Part shown: positions 1 to 8,549 of the stretch, piece after piece
Numbering within the stretch: the stretch's first letter is position 1
Layout: every line of letters starts with the position of its first letter
From: UBA1422 sp041859095
GTDB lineage: Bacteria > Bacillota > Clostridia > Peptostreptococcales > Anaerovoracaceae
Length of the DNA: 64,000 nucleotides
Direction: 5' to 3'
Assembly (NCBI GenBank): GCA_041859095.1
Contig: JBHEKY010000039.1
Span: forward strand, 36,453 to 100,452
Translations under genes and position numbers: made by a program
Notes under the pieces: generated by a model
Seen by the model: the letters and a program-made list of their open reading frames with translations, nothing else
What the model was told of the DNA's origin: nothing
Databases searched by the model: none

Positions 1-1
1 T

Positions 2-2413
2 CAGATTGTTGACAGTATCATGGAGCTACCCGAATCGACCAAGGTGATGATTTTGGCTCCTGTCATTCGGGAGCGAAAAGGCACCTACGAAAAAGTCATG
101 GAACGGATAGTCAGAGAAGGCTTTACCCGCGCTCGGATTGATGGTGAGGTGCACAACCTAACAGAAGAAAAAATCGTTCTCGAAAAAACCCATAAACACA
201 CCATCGAAATTGTTGTGGATCGGATTATCATCAAAGAAGGAGTTGAAAGTCGTCTGACGGAGGCCTGCGAATTGGCAATCCATCAGGGGGAAGGCTTGGT
301 CATGGCCAACGACCGCACATACAGCACGAAATTAGCATGTCCGGAACACGGAATCGGTATCGAAGAGATGGAACCGCGGATGTTTTCATTTAACAGTCCG
401 TTTGGCGCATGTCCGGCATGCAACGGATTAGGTTTTCTGCAACGAATAGACCCTGATTTAATCATTGAAGATAAAGAACTCAGCATTATTGGTGGTGCAC
501 TGAGCAACGTATTTGCCTCCATGGAAGTAGAAGGGTATTACAGACAAACCATTGAAGCTTTAGCGAAAGAGCATGGCACCAGCCTGTCGATTCCGTACAA
601 AGATCTACCCGAGGTTTTTGTGAATGAACTGCTTTACGGGACCGGAGAGCGAACCATAAATTTCCTTTACAAAAGCCGAACCCGGGGCACGGAAAGCATG
701 TTGAAGCATCCGTTCGAAGGAGTCATTAAGAATCTGGAAAGAAGATACCGAGAGACCACTTCAGACTATATCAAAGATAAAATGCAAAAATACATGAGCA
801 TCACACCCTGTGAAACCTGTGGGGGTAAGCGGCTCAAGCCGGAAGTCCTTGCTGTGACTGTGGGCGGCATGGATATTTCCCAGATGACTGAAATGCCGGT
901 TGGTGAAGCAATTGGTTTTATGAAACGCAGAAAACTGACGCAGAAGGAAGAACTGATTGCAGCTCAAATTCTTAAAGAAATCTATGAACGGCTCAACTTT
1001 CTTGTAAATGTAGGACTGGATTATTTGACGTTGTCCAGATCCGCAGGCAGTTTATCCGGTGGAGAATCTCAGCGCATCCGATTGGCAACTCAAATAGGAT
1101 CCAGCCTGGTGGGTGTGCTTTATATTTTAGACGAACCCAGCATCGGTCTTCACCAAAAGGACAACAGCAAATTACTGTCAACGCTGCGGGAATTGACGGA
1201 TTTGGGTAATACTCTGCTGATTGTAGAACACGACGAAGAAACTATGTATGCAGCAGATCACCTGATTGACATTGGTCCCGGCGCCGGCATCCATGGCGGA
1301 GAGTTGGTGGCACAAGGGACGGTGGAGGACATCAAGAATTGTGAAGAATCCATCACCGGGCAGTTTCTCAGTGGAAAACGCCGAGTGGAAGTCCCAAAAA
1401 ACCGAAGAGCAGGCAGTGGTGAGATGTTGAGGATTCTTGGTGCTTCCGAAAACAACCTTCAACATATTGATGTGGATATTCCCATTGGCAAATTTGTTTG
1501 CGTGACAGGCGTGTCCGGATCAGGCAAGAGTACACTCATCAATGAAATCCTTTACAAGAGTCTGGCAGCCAAAATCAATAGGGCGAAGACAAAAGCAGGA
1601 GAGCATGATGATATAACAGGCATCGAATTTATCGACAAAGTCATCGACATTGACCAGTCTCCCATTGGGAGAACCCCAAGATCAAATCCGGCAACATACA
1701 CCGGAATGTTTGGCGCCATACGCGATTTGTTCGCAAGTCTGCCGGAATCCAAAATCCGGGGCTACGAAAAAGGGCGATTCAGTTTTAACGTCAAAGGTGG
1801 ACGGTGCGAAGCCTGCAACGGTGATGGCATCATCAAAATTGAAATGCACTTTCTTCCAGATGTGTATGTGCCATGTGAAGTCTGCAAGGGGAAGCGATAC
1901 AACCGAGAGACGCTGGAAGTCAAATACAAAGGCAAAAATATATACCAAGTGCTGGATATGAATGTCAGTGAAGCGGTGGAGTTTTTCAAACACCTTCCTT
2001 CGATTTCTAGGCAGTTAAACACTCTTGAAGAGGTAGGCCTTGGATATATCAAGCTTGGGCAACCATCGACGCAGCTGTCTGGTGGCGAAGCGCAGCGGGT
2101 CAAACTGGCCACTGAACTATCCAAACGAAGCACCGGCAAGACACTATATATTTTAGATGAGCCAACTACAGGGTTACATTTTGCAGATGTAGATAAACTA
2201 CTACAGGTATTGGACAAACTGACCGATGCGGGAAACACCGTGGTGGTCATTGAACATAATCTGGATGTGATCAAAAGGGCGGATTACATCATTGACCTGG
2301 GCCCGGACGGTGGAAACCGTGGCGGTCAGGTTATAGCAACAGGGACACCTGAGGAAGTCGCTTTGGTGGAGCACTCATATACGGGGGAATACTTGCGAAA
2401 AGTATTAAAGTAA
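2..2413 (+). CDS. uvrA: Excinuclease ABC subunit A, 5'-truncated by window edge
   Basis: DNA damage recognition ATPase of nucleotide excision repair, which loads UvrB onto lesions. The reading frame is open to the first bases of the window, so the ATG at 20 is internal and roughly the first 140 residues, including the first Walker A, lie outside. Visible are the first ABC signature LSGGESQRIRLA and its Walker B (YILDEPSIGLH), CxxC zinc modules (CPACNG, CETCGG), the second Walker A GVSGSGKST near residue 497, the C-terminal zinc finger (CEACNG...CEVCKG), and the second signature LSGGEAQRVKLA with YILDEPTTGLH. About 800 of the usual 940 residues are present. The family is certain. Confidence 0.98.
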   Translation, partial: QIVDSIMELPESTKVMILAPVIRERKGTYEKVMERIVREGFTRARIDGEVHNLTEEKIVLEKTHKHTIEIVVDRIIIKEGVESRLTEACELAIHQGEGLVMANDRTYSTKLACPEHGIGIEEMEPRMFSFNSPFGACPACNGLGFLQRIDPDLIIEDKELSIIGGALSNVFASMEVEGYYRQTIEALAKEHGTSLSIPYKDLPEVFVNELLYGTGERTINFLYKSRTRGTESMLKHPFEGVIKNLERRYRETTSDYIKDKMQKYMSITPCETCGGKRLKPEVLAVTVGGMDISQMTEMPVGEAIGFMKRRKLTQKEELIAAQILKEIYERLNFLVNVGLDYLTLSRSAGSLSGGESQRIRLATQIGSSLVGVLYILDEPSIGLHQKDNSKLLSTLRELTDLGNTLLIVEHDEETMYAADHLIDIGPGAGIHGGELVAQGTVEDIKNCEESITGQFLSGKRRVEVPKNRRAGSGEMLRILGASENNLQHIDVDIPIGKFVCVTGVSGSGKSTLINEILYKSLAAKINRAKTKAGEHDDITGIEFIDKVIDIDQSPIGRTPRSNPATYTGMFGAIRDLFASLPESKIRGYEKGRFSFNVKGGRCEACNGDGIIKIEMHFLPDVYVPCEVCKGKRYNRETLEVKYKGKNIYQVLDMNVSEAVEFFKHLPSISRQLNTLEEVGLGYIKLGQPSTQLSGGEAQRVKLATELSKRSTGKTLYILDEPTTGLHFADVDKLLQVLDKLTDAGNTVVVIEHNLDVIKRADYIIDLGPDGGNRGGQVIATGTPEEVALVEHSYTGEYLRKVLK

Positions 2414-2416
2414 AAA

Positions 2417-3364
2417 ATGAAACAAAAAATTGACAGACTTGAAACCCAAGCCGGAAGCCCCACAAAAAAAATGAATCGCAAGCTGGCTCATCTATTGATG
2501 ATTTTCACTGTGACGTCATGGGGGTTTGAATATGCATTGGCCAAGGATGCTATGGTTGCCATTGAGCCCATAACATTGGTTTGTTTTAAGTATACGGTGG
2601 CTTTGTGTGTGATTGCTTTGGTGAAATTCAAACTGGAAGGAAAGTCCTGGATGAAGCGGGCAGATATCTTTTTGTTCTTGCTTTGCGCCTCAACGGGGGA
2701 AGTCTTGTATTTTTATATGGAATATGAAGCCATGAATTATATGCCGGTTTCCTTGATTACCATTCTGTTGACCTTTGTGCCTGTTTTATCCATTCTTGTG
2801 GAATGGGTGGCATTTAAGATAAAGCCGACTATCTCTTTGATGGTTGGCGTGCTGGTCAGTTTGTGTGGAATAGCAATCATCGTAGGGGTTGATGTTAGCA
2901 CGATTCTTCAGGGAAGGTTCATCGGATATCTATTATGCATTGGTGCGATTATCTCGTGGAATATTTACAATTTCATCACATCCAGCCTTGGAACTCGCTA
3001 TCAACCACTGACGCTGACCTTTAATCAGCTGACTTGCACCGTGCTGTTGACTTGGCCTTTTGCGTTGGCAAATCTTCCGGAACCTACTGAAATTAACATG
3101 CTAATCGTAGGTGAAGTCTTGTATCTGGGGGTTGTCAGTGGAGGCATCGGCTTTGTAATTTACGTTTCAGCGCTCTACACGTTAGGGCCTACAACCGTAT
3201 CGGTATATGCCAACTTTATGCCCATCACAGCCACTTTTTTTGGCTGGTTGTTATTGAATGAAATGATTACCGGCACGCAAATGTTTGGTGGTGCCATTGT
3301 CATTGCCGCCGGATACTATGTTATCAGAGAAAAGGGGAGACTGGAGGAACGATACCATGTTTGA
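2417..3364 (+). CDS. EamA/DMT-family inner-membrane transporter
   Basis: A 315-residue hydrophobic protein with about ten predicted membrane segments arranged as two EamA halves, typical of drug/metabolite transporters; the substrate cannot be read from sequence. Early residues SWGFEYALAKDAM match the start of the first EamA repeat. It begins 3 bp after uvrA, and no convincing ribosome binding site precedes either this ATG or the in-frame ATG at 2471, which would remove an 18-residue hydrophilic leader and suits the family better. Its last 8 bp overlap pncB, so uvrA, this gene and pncB are probably cotranscribed. Confidence 0.85.
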   Translation: MKQKIDRLETQAGSPTKKMNRKLAHLLMIFTVTSWGFEYALAKDAMVAIEPITLVCFKYTVALCVIALVKFKLEGKSWMKRADIFLFLLCASTGEVLYFYMEYEAMNYMPVSLITILLTFVPVLSILVEWVAFKIKPTISLMVGVLVSLCGIAIIVGVDVSTILQGRFIGYLLCIGAIISWNIYNFITSSLGTRYQPLTLTFNQLTCTVLLTWPFALANLPEPTEINMLIVGEVLYLGVVSGGIGFVIYVSALYTLGPTTVSVYANFMPITATFFGWLLLNEMITGTQMFGGAIVIAAGYYVIREKGRLEERYHV

Positions 3365-4802
3365 GAAGGTGAACCTTTCCATGCTGACCGACTTTTATGA
3401 AGTAACCATGGCAAACGGCTATTTTGAGGCCGATATGGCAGAGGATATCGGATACTTTGATATGTTTTTTCGAAAAATTCCTGACGGAGGCGGCTTTGCT
3501 ATCATGGCTGGTGTGGAACAGTTGATGGAATATATGGAAGGCTTGTCATTTACCTCAGAAGACCTAAGATATTTGAAAAAAAAGATGAATTTTGATCAGC
3601 GATTTTTGGACTATCTAAGGGACTTTAAATTTGTTTGTGATGTCTGGGCTGTGCCGGAAGGCACCCCAATTTTTCCGGGAGAACCGATTGTGACGGTAAG
3701 GGGTCCTGTCATTCAAGCTCAATTTGTTGAGACTATGGTATTGCTCATTATCAATCACCAAAGTTTGATTGCAACCAAAGCCAACCGTATTGTCAGGGCG
3801 GCAAAAGGCAGACCGGTCATGGAATTCGGCACCCGGAGGGCGCATGGAGTCTCTGCCGCGGTGTATGGGGCCAGAGCGGCTTATATCGGCGGATGTGAGG
3901 GTACAGCCTGTACGGTATCGGAGCGGGATTTTGGAATCAAAGCGATGGGAACCATGGCGCATAGCTGGGTTCAGATGTTTGATACTGAACAAGAAGCGTT
4001 CAAAAAATACGCTGAGATTTATCCCGAAAACTGTGTGCTTCTGGTGGATACTTACGATGTACTAAAGTCGGGGGTTCCAGCAGCTATCGAAACTTTTCAG
4101 GCCATGAAACCAAAAAACATGGGAATTCGGATTGATAGCGGGGACGTTACCTATCTGACCAAGCATGCAAGAAGAATGCTGGACGATTCTGGTCTTTCTG
4201 ACTGTAAGATAGTGGTATCAAATTCATTGGACGAATATATTATCAGAGAAGTTCTATCCGAAGGCGCATGCATTGATTCTTTTGGTGTGGGAGAACGCTT
4301 GATTACTGCAAAATCAGAGCCGGTATTTGGCGGAGTTTACAAACTTGCTGCCCTCGAAAAATCAGGCACCATGATTCCTAAGATGAAATTAAGCGAAAAC
4401 ATCGAAAAAATTACCAATCCCGGATTCAAAACAGTGTTTCGTTTTTATGATAAAACAACACATCGTTGCCTTGCAGATCTGATTGCATTGGATGATGAAC
4501 CTATGCCATCCGGCGAACGTTATATTATTTTCGATGAAATGGCTCCATGGAAAACAAAAGTCCTAAAAGACTATACCGTGGAAAATCTTCGGGTCCAGCT
4601 TTTTCAAGAGGGTAGACGGGTTTACGACGCTCCTACCATAGATGAAATAAAAGAGCATTGCATCTCACAGATTCATACACTATGGGATGAAATGCTCCGA
4701 TTTGATAATCCTCAAACCTATTATGTGGATTTATCCCAAAAACTTTGGGATATGAAGAATCAATTGATTATCGGGATCCGGAAGCGTTCAGCACATTCTT
4801 GA
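3357..4802 (+). CDS. pncB: Nicotinate phosphoribosyltransferase
   Basis: Converts nicotinate and PRPP to nicotinate mononucleotide in the Preiss-Handler NAD salvage route; cytoplasmic. The start at 3357 gives 481 residues and is preceded by GGAGG at 3344-3348. Family marks are the N-terminal LTDFYEVTMANGYF, EFGTRRAHG in the phosphoribosyl-binding region, LVDTYD and IRIDSGD. An upstream in-frame ATG exists at 3285 but lies inside the transporter gene and adds residues the family lacks. The 3' end overlaps the convergent aldolase gene by 35 bp, leaving no room for a conventional terminator between them. Confidence 0.95.
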   Translation: MFEKVNLSMLTDFYEVTMANGYFEADMAEDIGYFDMFFRKIPDGGGFAIMAGVEQLMEYMEGLSFTSEDLRYLKKKMNFDQRFLDYLRDFKFVCDVWAVPEGTPIFPGEPIVTVRGPVIQAQFVETMVLLIINHQSLIATKANRIVRAAKGRPVMEFGTRRAHGVSAAVYGARAAYIGGCEGTACTVSERDFGIKAMGTMAHSWVQMFDTEQEAFKKYAEIYPENCVLLVDTYDVLKSGVPAAIETFQAMKPKNMGIRIDSGDVTYLTKHARRMLDDSGLSDCKIVVSNSLDEYIIREVLSEGACIDSFGVGERLITAKSEPVFGGVYKLAALEKSGTMIPKMKLSENIEKITNPGFKTVFRFYDKTTHRCLADLIALDDEPMPSGERYIIFDEMAPWKTKVLKDYTVENLRVQLFQEGRRVYDAPTIDEIKEHCISQIHTLWDEMLRFDNPQTYYVDLSQKLWDMKNQLIIGIRKRSAHS

Positions 4803-5697
4803 TTTTGTGCTGTACCATGGCTTGGATTGCGTCTCTTGCAGGACCCAGATATTTTCGGGGGTCAAACTCTGCGGGATGCGCCGCCAGATACCTTCGGATC
4901 TCTGCGGTCATAGCCAATCGAAGGTCAGTGTCGATGTTGACCTTGCAAACACCATGCCTGGCTGCTTCCAAAATCATTTCTTCAGGCACACCCTGTGCTC
5001 CCGGAATATTTCCACCATACTGATTGCAAATAGCTACAAATTCCGGCAACACAGTGGAAGCACCATGAAGCACCAACGGAGTATTGGGAATCAGAGAATG
5101 TATTTTTTTGAGTCTCTCAAAATCCAGATAGGGATCGCCTTTGAACTTATAAGCACCATGACTTGTTCCAATTGCAATTGCCAAAGAATCAACACCGGTC
5201 TTTGCAACAAATTCTGCCGCTTCTTCCGGGTCCGTAAAAGTGGCTGAACGGATATCTACATTGACATCATCTTCAATACCAGCCAATTTCCCCAGTTCTG
5301 CTTCAACAACGACTCCTTTGCTGTGGGCGTATTCAACGACCTGCTTCGTCAATGCGATATTTTGATCCAAGGGAAATCGAGATCCGTCAATCATGACAGA
5401 AGTAAAACCGTCATCGACACATTTTTTGCAGATTTCAAAGTCTTCGCCATGATCCAAATGGAGGCAGATATCCAAGTCTGTGTCTAAAACAGCGGCTTCA
5501 ACCAGTTTGAGTAAATATGCCGGTCTCGCGTATTTACGTGCGCCTGCGGAAACCTGAAGAATTAGTGCTGCCTGTTCGACTTTTGCTGCATCAACGATAC
5601 CCTGAATAATTTCCATGTTATTTACATTGAAAGCACCAACGGCATAATCCTGCTTCAATGCCTTTTGAAACATCTCTTTGCTTGTTACCAAAGCCAT
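4768..5697 (-). CDS. fba: Class II fructose-bisphosphate aldolase
   Basis: Zinc-dependent aldolase cleaving fructose 1,6-bisphosphate to DHAP and glyceraldehyde 3-phosphate in glycolysis/gluconeogenesis. The 309-residue protein shows the class II metal and catalytic region HLDHGEDFE, the EAELGKLAGIED segment, GTSHGAYKFKG and LHGAST. A strong AAGGAGG precedes the ATG. This length and the KFKG signature fit the class IIB tagatose/fructose-bisphosphate aldolase group, so a related sugar-bisphosphate substrate is possible. It follows the small membrane-protein gene at 5737-5877 on the same strand and probably shares its promoter. Confidence 0.94.
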   Translation of the reverse strand: MALVTSKEMFQKALKQDYAVGAFNVNNMEIIQGIVDAAKVEQAALILQVSAGARKYARPAYLLKLVEAAVLDTDLDICLHLDHGEDFEICKKCVDDGFTSVMIDGSRFPLDQNIALTKQVVEYAHSKGVVVEAELGKLAGIEDDVNVDIRSATFTDPEEAAEFVAKTGVDSLAIAIGTSHGAYKFKGDPYLDFERLKKIHSLIPNTPLVLHGASTVLPEFVAICNQYGGNIPGAQGVPEEMILEAARHGVCKVNIDTDLRLAMTAEIRRYLAAHPAEFDPRKYLGPARDAIQAMVQHKIKNVLNASGSR

Positions 5698-5736
5698 TTA
5701 ATATTCCTCCTTGTGTCTCATGTGGTGATGGTTGTT

Positions 5737-5877
5737 TTACTGCGCTGAACCGAAGGCCGAAGGATAGTCCATAATGGCTTCTACGCGGTTAATAATGATT
5801 GCGGCTGCAATGAACAAAATCAGCAGTGCCACGGCGATGTCGCTTTTGTCATAGATGATATCTTTCAAATTTTTCAT
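5737..5877 (-). CDS. Small single-pass membrane protein, 46 aa
   Basis: A short ORF inside the 310-bp interval between fba and the pseudouridine synthase. It starts with ATG at 5877 behind AAGGAGAACGATT, a good ribosome binding site with 7-nt spacing, and encodes 46 residues. The N-terminus MKNLKDIIYDKSD is charged, followed by one hydrophobic span (AVALLILFIAAAIIINRV) and a short polar tail. A promoter-like pair lies just upstream and fba begins 39 bp downstream. I do not recognise the function; spacing, RBS and a clean membrane topology make it a probable real gene. Confidence 0.7.
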   Translation of the reverse strand: MKNLKDIIYDKSDIAVALLILFIAAAIIINRVEAIMDYPSAFGSAQ

Positions 5878-5898
5878 AATCGTTCTCCTTCTGCTTAC

Positions 5899-5928
5899 AC
5901 TTTAACATAAACCGGCATGAAAAACCAA
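5899..5928 (-). promoter_or_regulatory. Putative sigma-A promoter for the small membrane gene and fba
   Basis: On the minus strand TTGGTT (5928-5923) is followed after 18 bp by TAAAGT (5904-5899). Both hexamers are imperfect, but the position just upstream of the ribosome binding site of the 46-aa gene is right. Confidence 0.4.
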
Positions 5929-5994
5929 CCGTAAACTGGTGTTTTTTTTATGATTTATTTCATATATGCTGTGTATTTCAAACCCGTATTGATG

Positions 5995-6000
5995 TATAAT
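5995..6000 (+). promoter_or_regulatory. TATAAT -10 element abutting the rluA-like start codon
   Basis: A perfect TATAAT ends at 6000. Transcription would normally start near 6007, and the ATG of the pseudouridine synthase is at 6008. No Shine-Dalgarno sequence lies between them, so the transcript is probably leaderless. The -35 region (TGTATT, about 5972-5977) is weak. Confidence 0.5.
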
Positions 6001-6007
6001 AAAGTTT

Positions 6008-7003
6008 ATGATTAGACTGAAAATAGGAAAAAACGAAGAGGCGCAGCGGCTGGATCGCTTTCTTAGGAAGTATTTTAGGAAGGCATCTCTTGGACGTATT
6101 TACAAAATGATCCGCAAAGATATCCGTGTGAACGGCAAACGGGTAGCCATAGAAACCTTTCTGACAGAAGGGGACCAGGTGGATATTTTCATGTCTGATG
6201 AGGAGGCAGAAAGCTATCGGGAGACCAAAAAAACCGTTAAGGCACTCCGACAGTTTGCAATTGCCTATGAAGATCCGCAGATGCTGGTTGTATCAAAGCC
6301 ATACGGCCTATTAACCCATGGAGATGCAAACGAAAAGAAAAACACCTTGGCCAATCAAGTGCTCGGTTATTTAACAGAAAAGGGAGACTATCTTCCAAGA
6401 ACAGAAAAAACATTTGTGCCTTCACCGGTCAACCGACTGGACAGGAATACCACTGGATTGGTGATTTTTGGCAAAGATGCAGTAACCCTGAAACGATTGA
6501 ATCAAATGATAAGAGACAGGGATTCGATTGAGAAATATTATATGACCATTGTATCGGGCAACCTCAAGGATTCTGTGATTCTTCGTGACACCATGGTTAA
6601 AGACAGAAAAACCAACACTGTTACGGTTCAGGAAGAACCTAACGATGAAGGAAAATGGATGGAAAGCCGTGTCAAACCCATTAGGCATTCTTCTCATAAA
6701 ACCATATCGCCCGATGAAAATCCGAACAAACTGCCGGCATACACTTTGGTGGAAGTTCAGTTGATAACTGGCCGCAGCCACCAAATCAGGGCACAACTCG
6801 CCTCCGCCGGATTCCCTATCATAGGGGATACAAAATATGGGAATCCACAAAGCAATCGAATCATGAAGTCAAAATTCGGATTAACAACTCAATTGCTTCA
6901 TGCATATAAATTAGTAATTGACGGGAATGTGGTGGAAGCACCTATCCCCGTTGAATTTCAACGTATTACAGGAGTGTTGATTGATGGCAACGAATCACGA
7001 TGA
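6008..7003 (+). CDS. RluA-family RNA pseudouridine synthase
   Basis: Isomerises uridine to pseudouridine in large-subunit rRNA or tRNA. The 331-residue protein has an N-terminal S4 RNA-binding domain (RLDRFLRKYFRKASLGRIYK, IRVNGKR) and an RluA catalytic core whose active aspartate lies in NRLDRNTTGLVIFGKD, followed by the GRSHQIRAQLASAGFPIIGD motif. The exact target (RluC/RluD-like) is not decidable by eye. The start at 6008 is needed to retain the S4 domain. No ribosome binding site is visible and a TATAAT sits 7 bp upstream. The last 20 bp overlap the first signal-peptidase gene. Confidence 0.92.
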   Translation: MIRLKIGKNEEAQRLDRFLRKYFRKASLGRIYKMIRKDIRVNGKRVAIETFLTEGDQVDIFMSDEEAESYRETKKTVKALRQFAIAYEDPQMLVVSKPYGLLTHGDANEKKNTLANQVLGYLTEKGDYLPRTEKTFVPSPVNRLDRNTTGLVIFGKDAVTLKRLNQMIRDRDSIEKYYMTIVSGNLKDSVILRDTMVKDRKTNTVTVQEEPNDEGKWMESRVKPIRHSSHKTISPDENPNKLPAYTLVEVQLITGRSHQIRAQLASAGFPIIGDTKYGNPQSNRIMKSKFGLTTQLLHAYKLVIDGNVVEAPIPVEFQRITGVLIDGNESR

Positions 7004-7523
7004 CAGCAAGGGTTGGAAAAACAAAAATAGACCCTACCTCTATGCAGCAGCATTGGCATTAATTCTAACGATGTTTGTTGCGCCAGAAATCCAGGAGGGA
7101 AACTCCATGTCTCCAACAATAGACAGCGGAAACCTGGTGGTGATAACAAAAGAACGCTATTCGGAGAATAGAGGGATTCCGGAAATCGGTACAGTTGTCA
7201 TCCTACAAAAGGACAAAGCGACTAAGATTTCCGAAGATAATCTGATTGCCAGAGTCGTAGGATTGCCGGGGGAAACGGTGGTTATCAAAGATGGGCAGTT
7301 GTACCGTGACGGAGAGAAGTATACCGTAAAAGGAGCAAAAGGGGAATTGGGGAGTGACTTGGAAATAACGTTAAGTAGCGAAGAAGTATTTTTGCTTTGC
7401 GACAATAGGGATATACAAATGGACAGCAGGTCGACAAAACTAGGACCGGTTGACTTAAAAGCAATCCGAGGGAATGCCCGCTTCATTCTGTGGCCGTTTT
7501 CTGAATTCGGAGGGATAAAATAA
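6984..7523 (+). CDS. Signal peptidase I homologue lacking the catalytic lysine
   Basis: First of three tandem S26A signal-peptidase genes; the start at 6984 follows AGGAG at 6970-6974 and yields 179 residues. A membrane segment (residues 18-33) precedes the nucleophile box GNSMSPT with Ser41. The box that carries the general-base lysine in active enzymes (IKRViGlPGD) reads LIARVVGLPGE, so Lys is Ala at residue 89, and GDNR is CDNR. Downstream paralogues keep KR and GDNR. It may be an inactive or divergent partner of the neighbouring peptidases; catalysis by the usual Ser-Lys dyad looks impossible. Confidence 0.85.
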   Translation: MATNHDDSKGWKNKNRPYLYAAALALILTMFVAPEIQEGNSMSPTIDSGNLVVITKERYSENRGIPEIGTVVILQKDKATKISEDNLIARVVGLPGETVVIKDGQLYRDGEKYTVKGAKGELGSDLEITLSSEEVFLLCDNRDIQMDSRSTKLGPVDLKAIRGNARFILWPFSEFGGIK

Positions 7524-8042
7524 ATGAAAGCAATTATTCGAGATGTTCTGCTTGCCTTACTGCTGGCACTTGTCATTTCCCTGTTAATCAGGCCGACCAT
7601 CGTGAAAGAAATTTCTATGTTGCCAACACTGGAAGAAAACAATTATCTTATGATAGCAAAACAGTCCTATCGATTTGAGGACGTGGCAAGAGATGATATT
7701 ATTGTTTTTCACTCAAGCTTGGTGGATGATGAAGGCAAAGAAAAATTATTGATTAAACGAGTGATAGGAATCCCAGGGGATATATTGACCATTTCTGATG
7801 GTAATATATATCGAAACGGAAGTCGCATTCAAGAACCTTATATCATGGGTGGAATCAATGGGGAAACTGGAGGGGTGCTATACAATTTCGTAGTGCCCGA
7901 GAACTTCGTTTTCGTCATGGGAGACAATCGTGAAGTAAGCCTTGACAGTCGGGCCGAAGAACTAGGACCGGTGCGCATATCGGATATCCTTGGTAAAGCA
8001 TTCTTCAGACTTTATCCCTTTGACCAAATAGGAGGCATCTAA
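7524..8042 (+). CDS. lepB: Type I signal peptidase (second of three)
   Basis: Membrane-bound serine protease that removes signal peptides from exported proteins. The 172-residue Gram-positive-type protein has one N-terminal membrane anchor (residues 8-24), the nucleophile box EISMLPT (Ser31), the general-base box LLIKRVIGIPGD (Lys78) and the GDNREVSLDSR box. It starts directly after the stop of the preceding paralogue and is preceded by GGAGGG at 7509-7514. An intact Ser-Lys dyad predicts activity. Confidence 0.95.
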   Translation: MKAIIRDVLLALLLALVISLLIRPTIVKEISMLPTLEENNYLMIAKQSYRFEDVARDDIIVFHSSLVDDEGKEKLLIKRVIGIPGDILTISDGNIYRNGSRIQEPYIMGGINGETGGVLYNFVVPENFVFVMGDNREVSLDSRAEELGPVRISDILGKAFFRLYPFDQIGGI

Positions 8043-8045
8043 TCC

Positions 8046-8549
8046 ATGAAAGAGTTGATCCGCGACCTTATTATAGTCATTCTGGTGGCTGTGTGCATCA
8101 TCACATTGGTGAAACCGATTATCGTCAAAAAGACATCGATGGAGCCAACGTTGTATGAAAACGACTACCTTATGATCAGCAAACAGGCATACACGATTTT
8201 TGGTGAGCCGGAACGGGGAGATATTGTGGTATTTCCACATGTTGAAGGGAATGTCACAGAGCTGTATATCAAAAGGGTAATTGGACTTCCGGGAGACAAT
8301 GTAACCATCGCCAACGGGCTGGTGTATATCAATGGGGAACCAATTACTGAAGAGTACACCAAAGATGGTGTAACCTATGGAGATGTGACAGATTATCTGG
8401 TGCCAGAAGGAAAAATATATGTGCTTGGGGATAACCGTGAAGTGAGCGTTGACAGTCGCAGCGAAGCGGTTGGTTGCATTGATATTGATGAGATAACAGG
8501 GAAAGCATTGCTAAGAGTGTTCCCCTTTGGAAAGTTTGGGTTTGTTTAA
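8046..8549 (+). CDS. lepB: Type I signal peptidase (third of three)
   Basis: A 167-residue signal peptidase I paralogue with N-terminal anchor (residues 6-25), nucleophile box KTSMEPT (Ser31), LYIKRVIGLPGD (Lys76) and GDNREVSVDSR. It lies 3 bp after the second copy, with GGAGG just upstream of the ATG. Its TAA shares one base with the ATG of smpB (TAATG), implying translational coupling. All boxes needed for catalysis are present. Confidence 0.95.
   Translation: MKELIRDLIIVILVAVCIITLVKPIIVKKTSMEPTLYENDYLMISKQAYTIFGEPERGDIVVFPHVEGNVTELYIKRVIGLPGDNVTIANGLVYINGEPITEEYTKDGVTYGDVTDYLVPEGKIYVLGDNREVSVDSRSEAVGCIDIDEITGKALLRVFPFGKFGFV

Noticed and set aside
1650..2274. Long ORFs in other frames within uvrA
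   Set aside because: Shadow frames of a strongly supported gene.
3285..3356. Longer pncB start at 3285
   Set aside because: It lies in the transporter gene, lacks a suitable RBS and adds residues foreign to the family; the ATG at 3357 has GGAGG.
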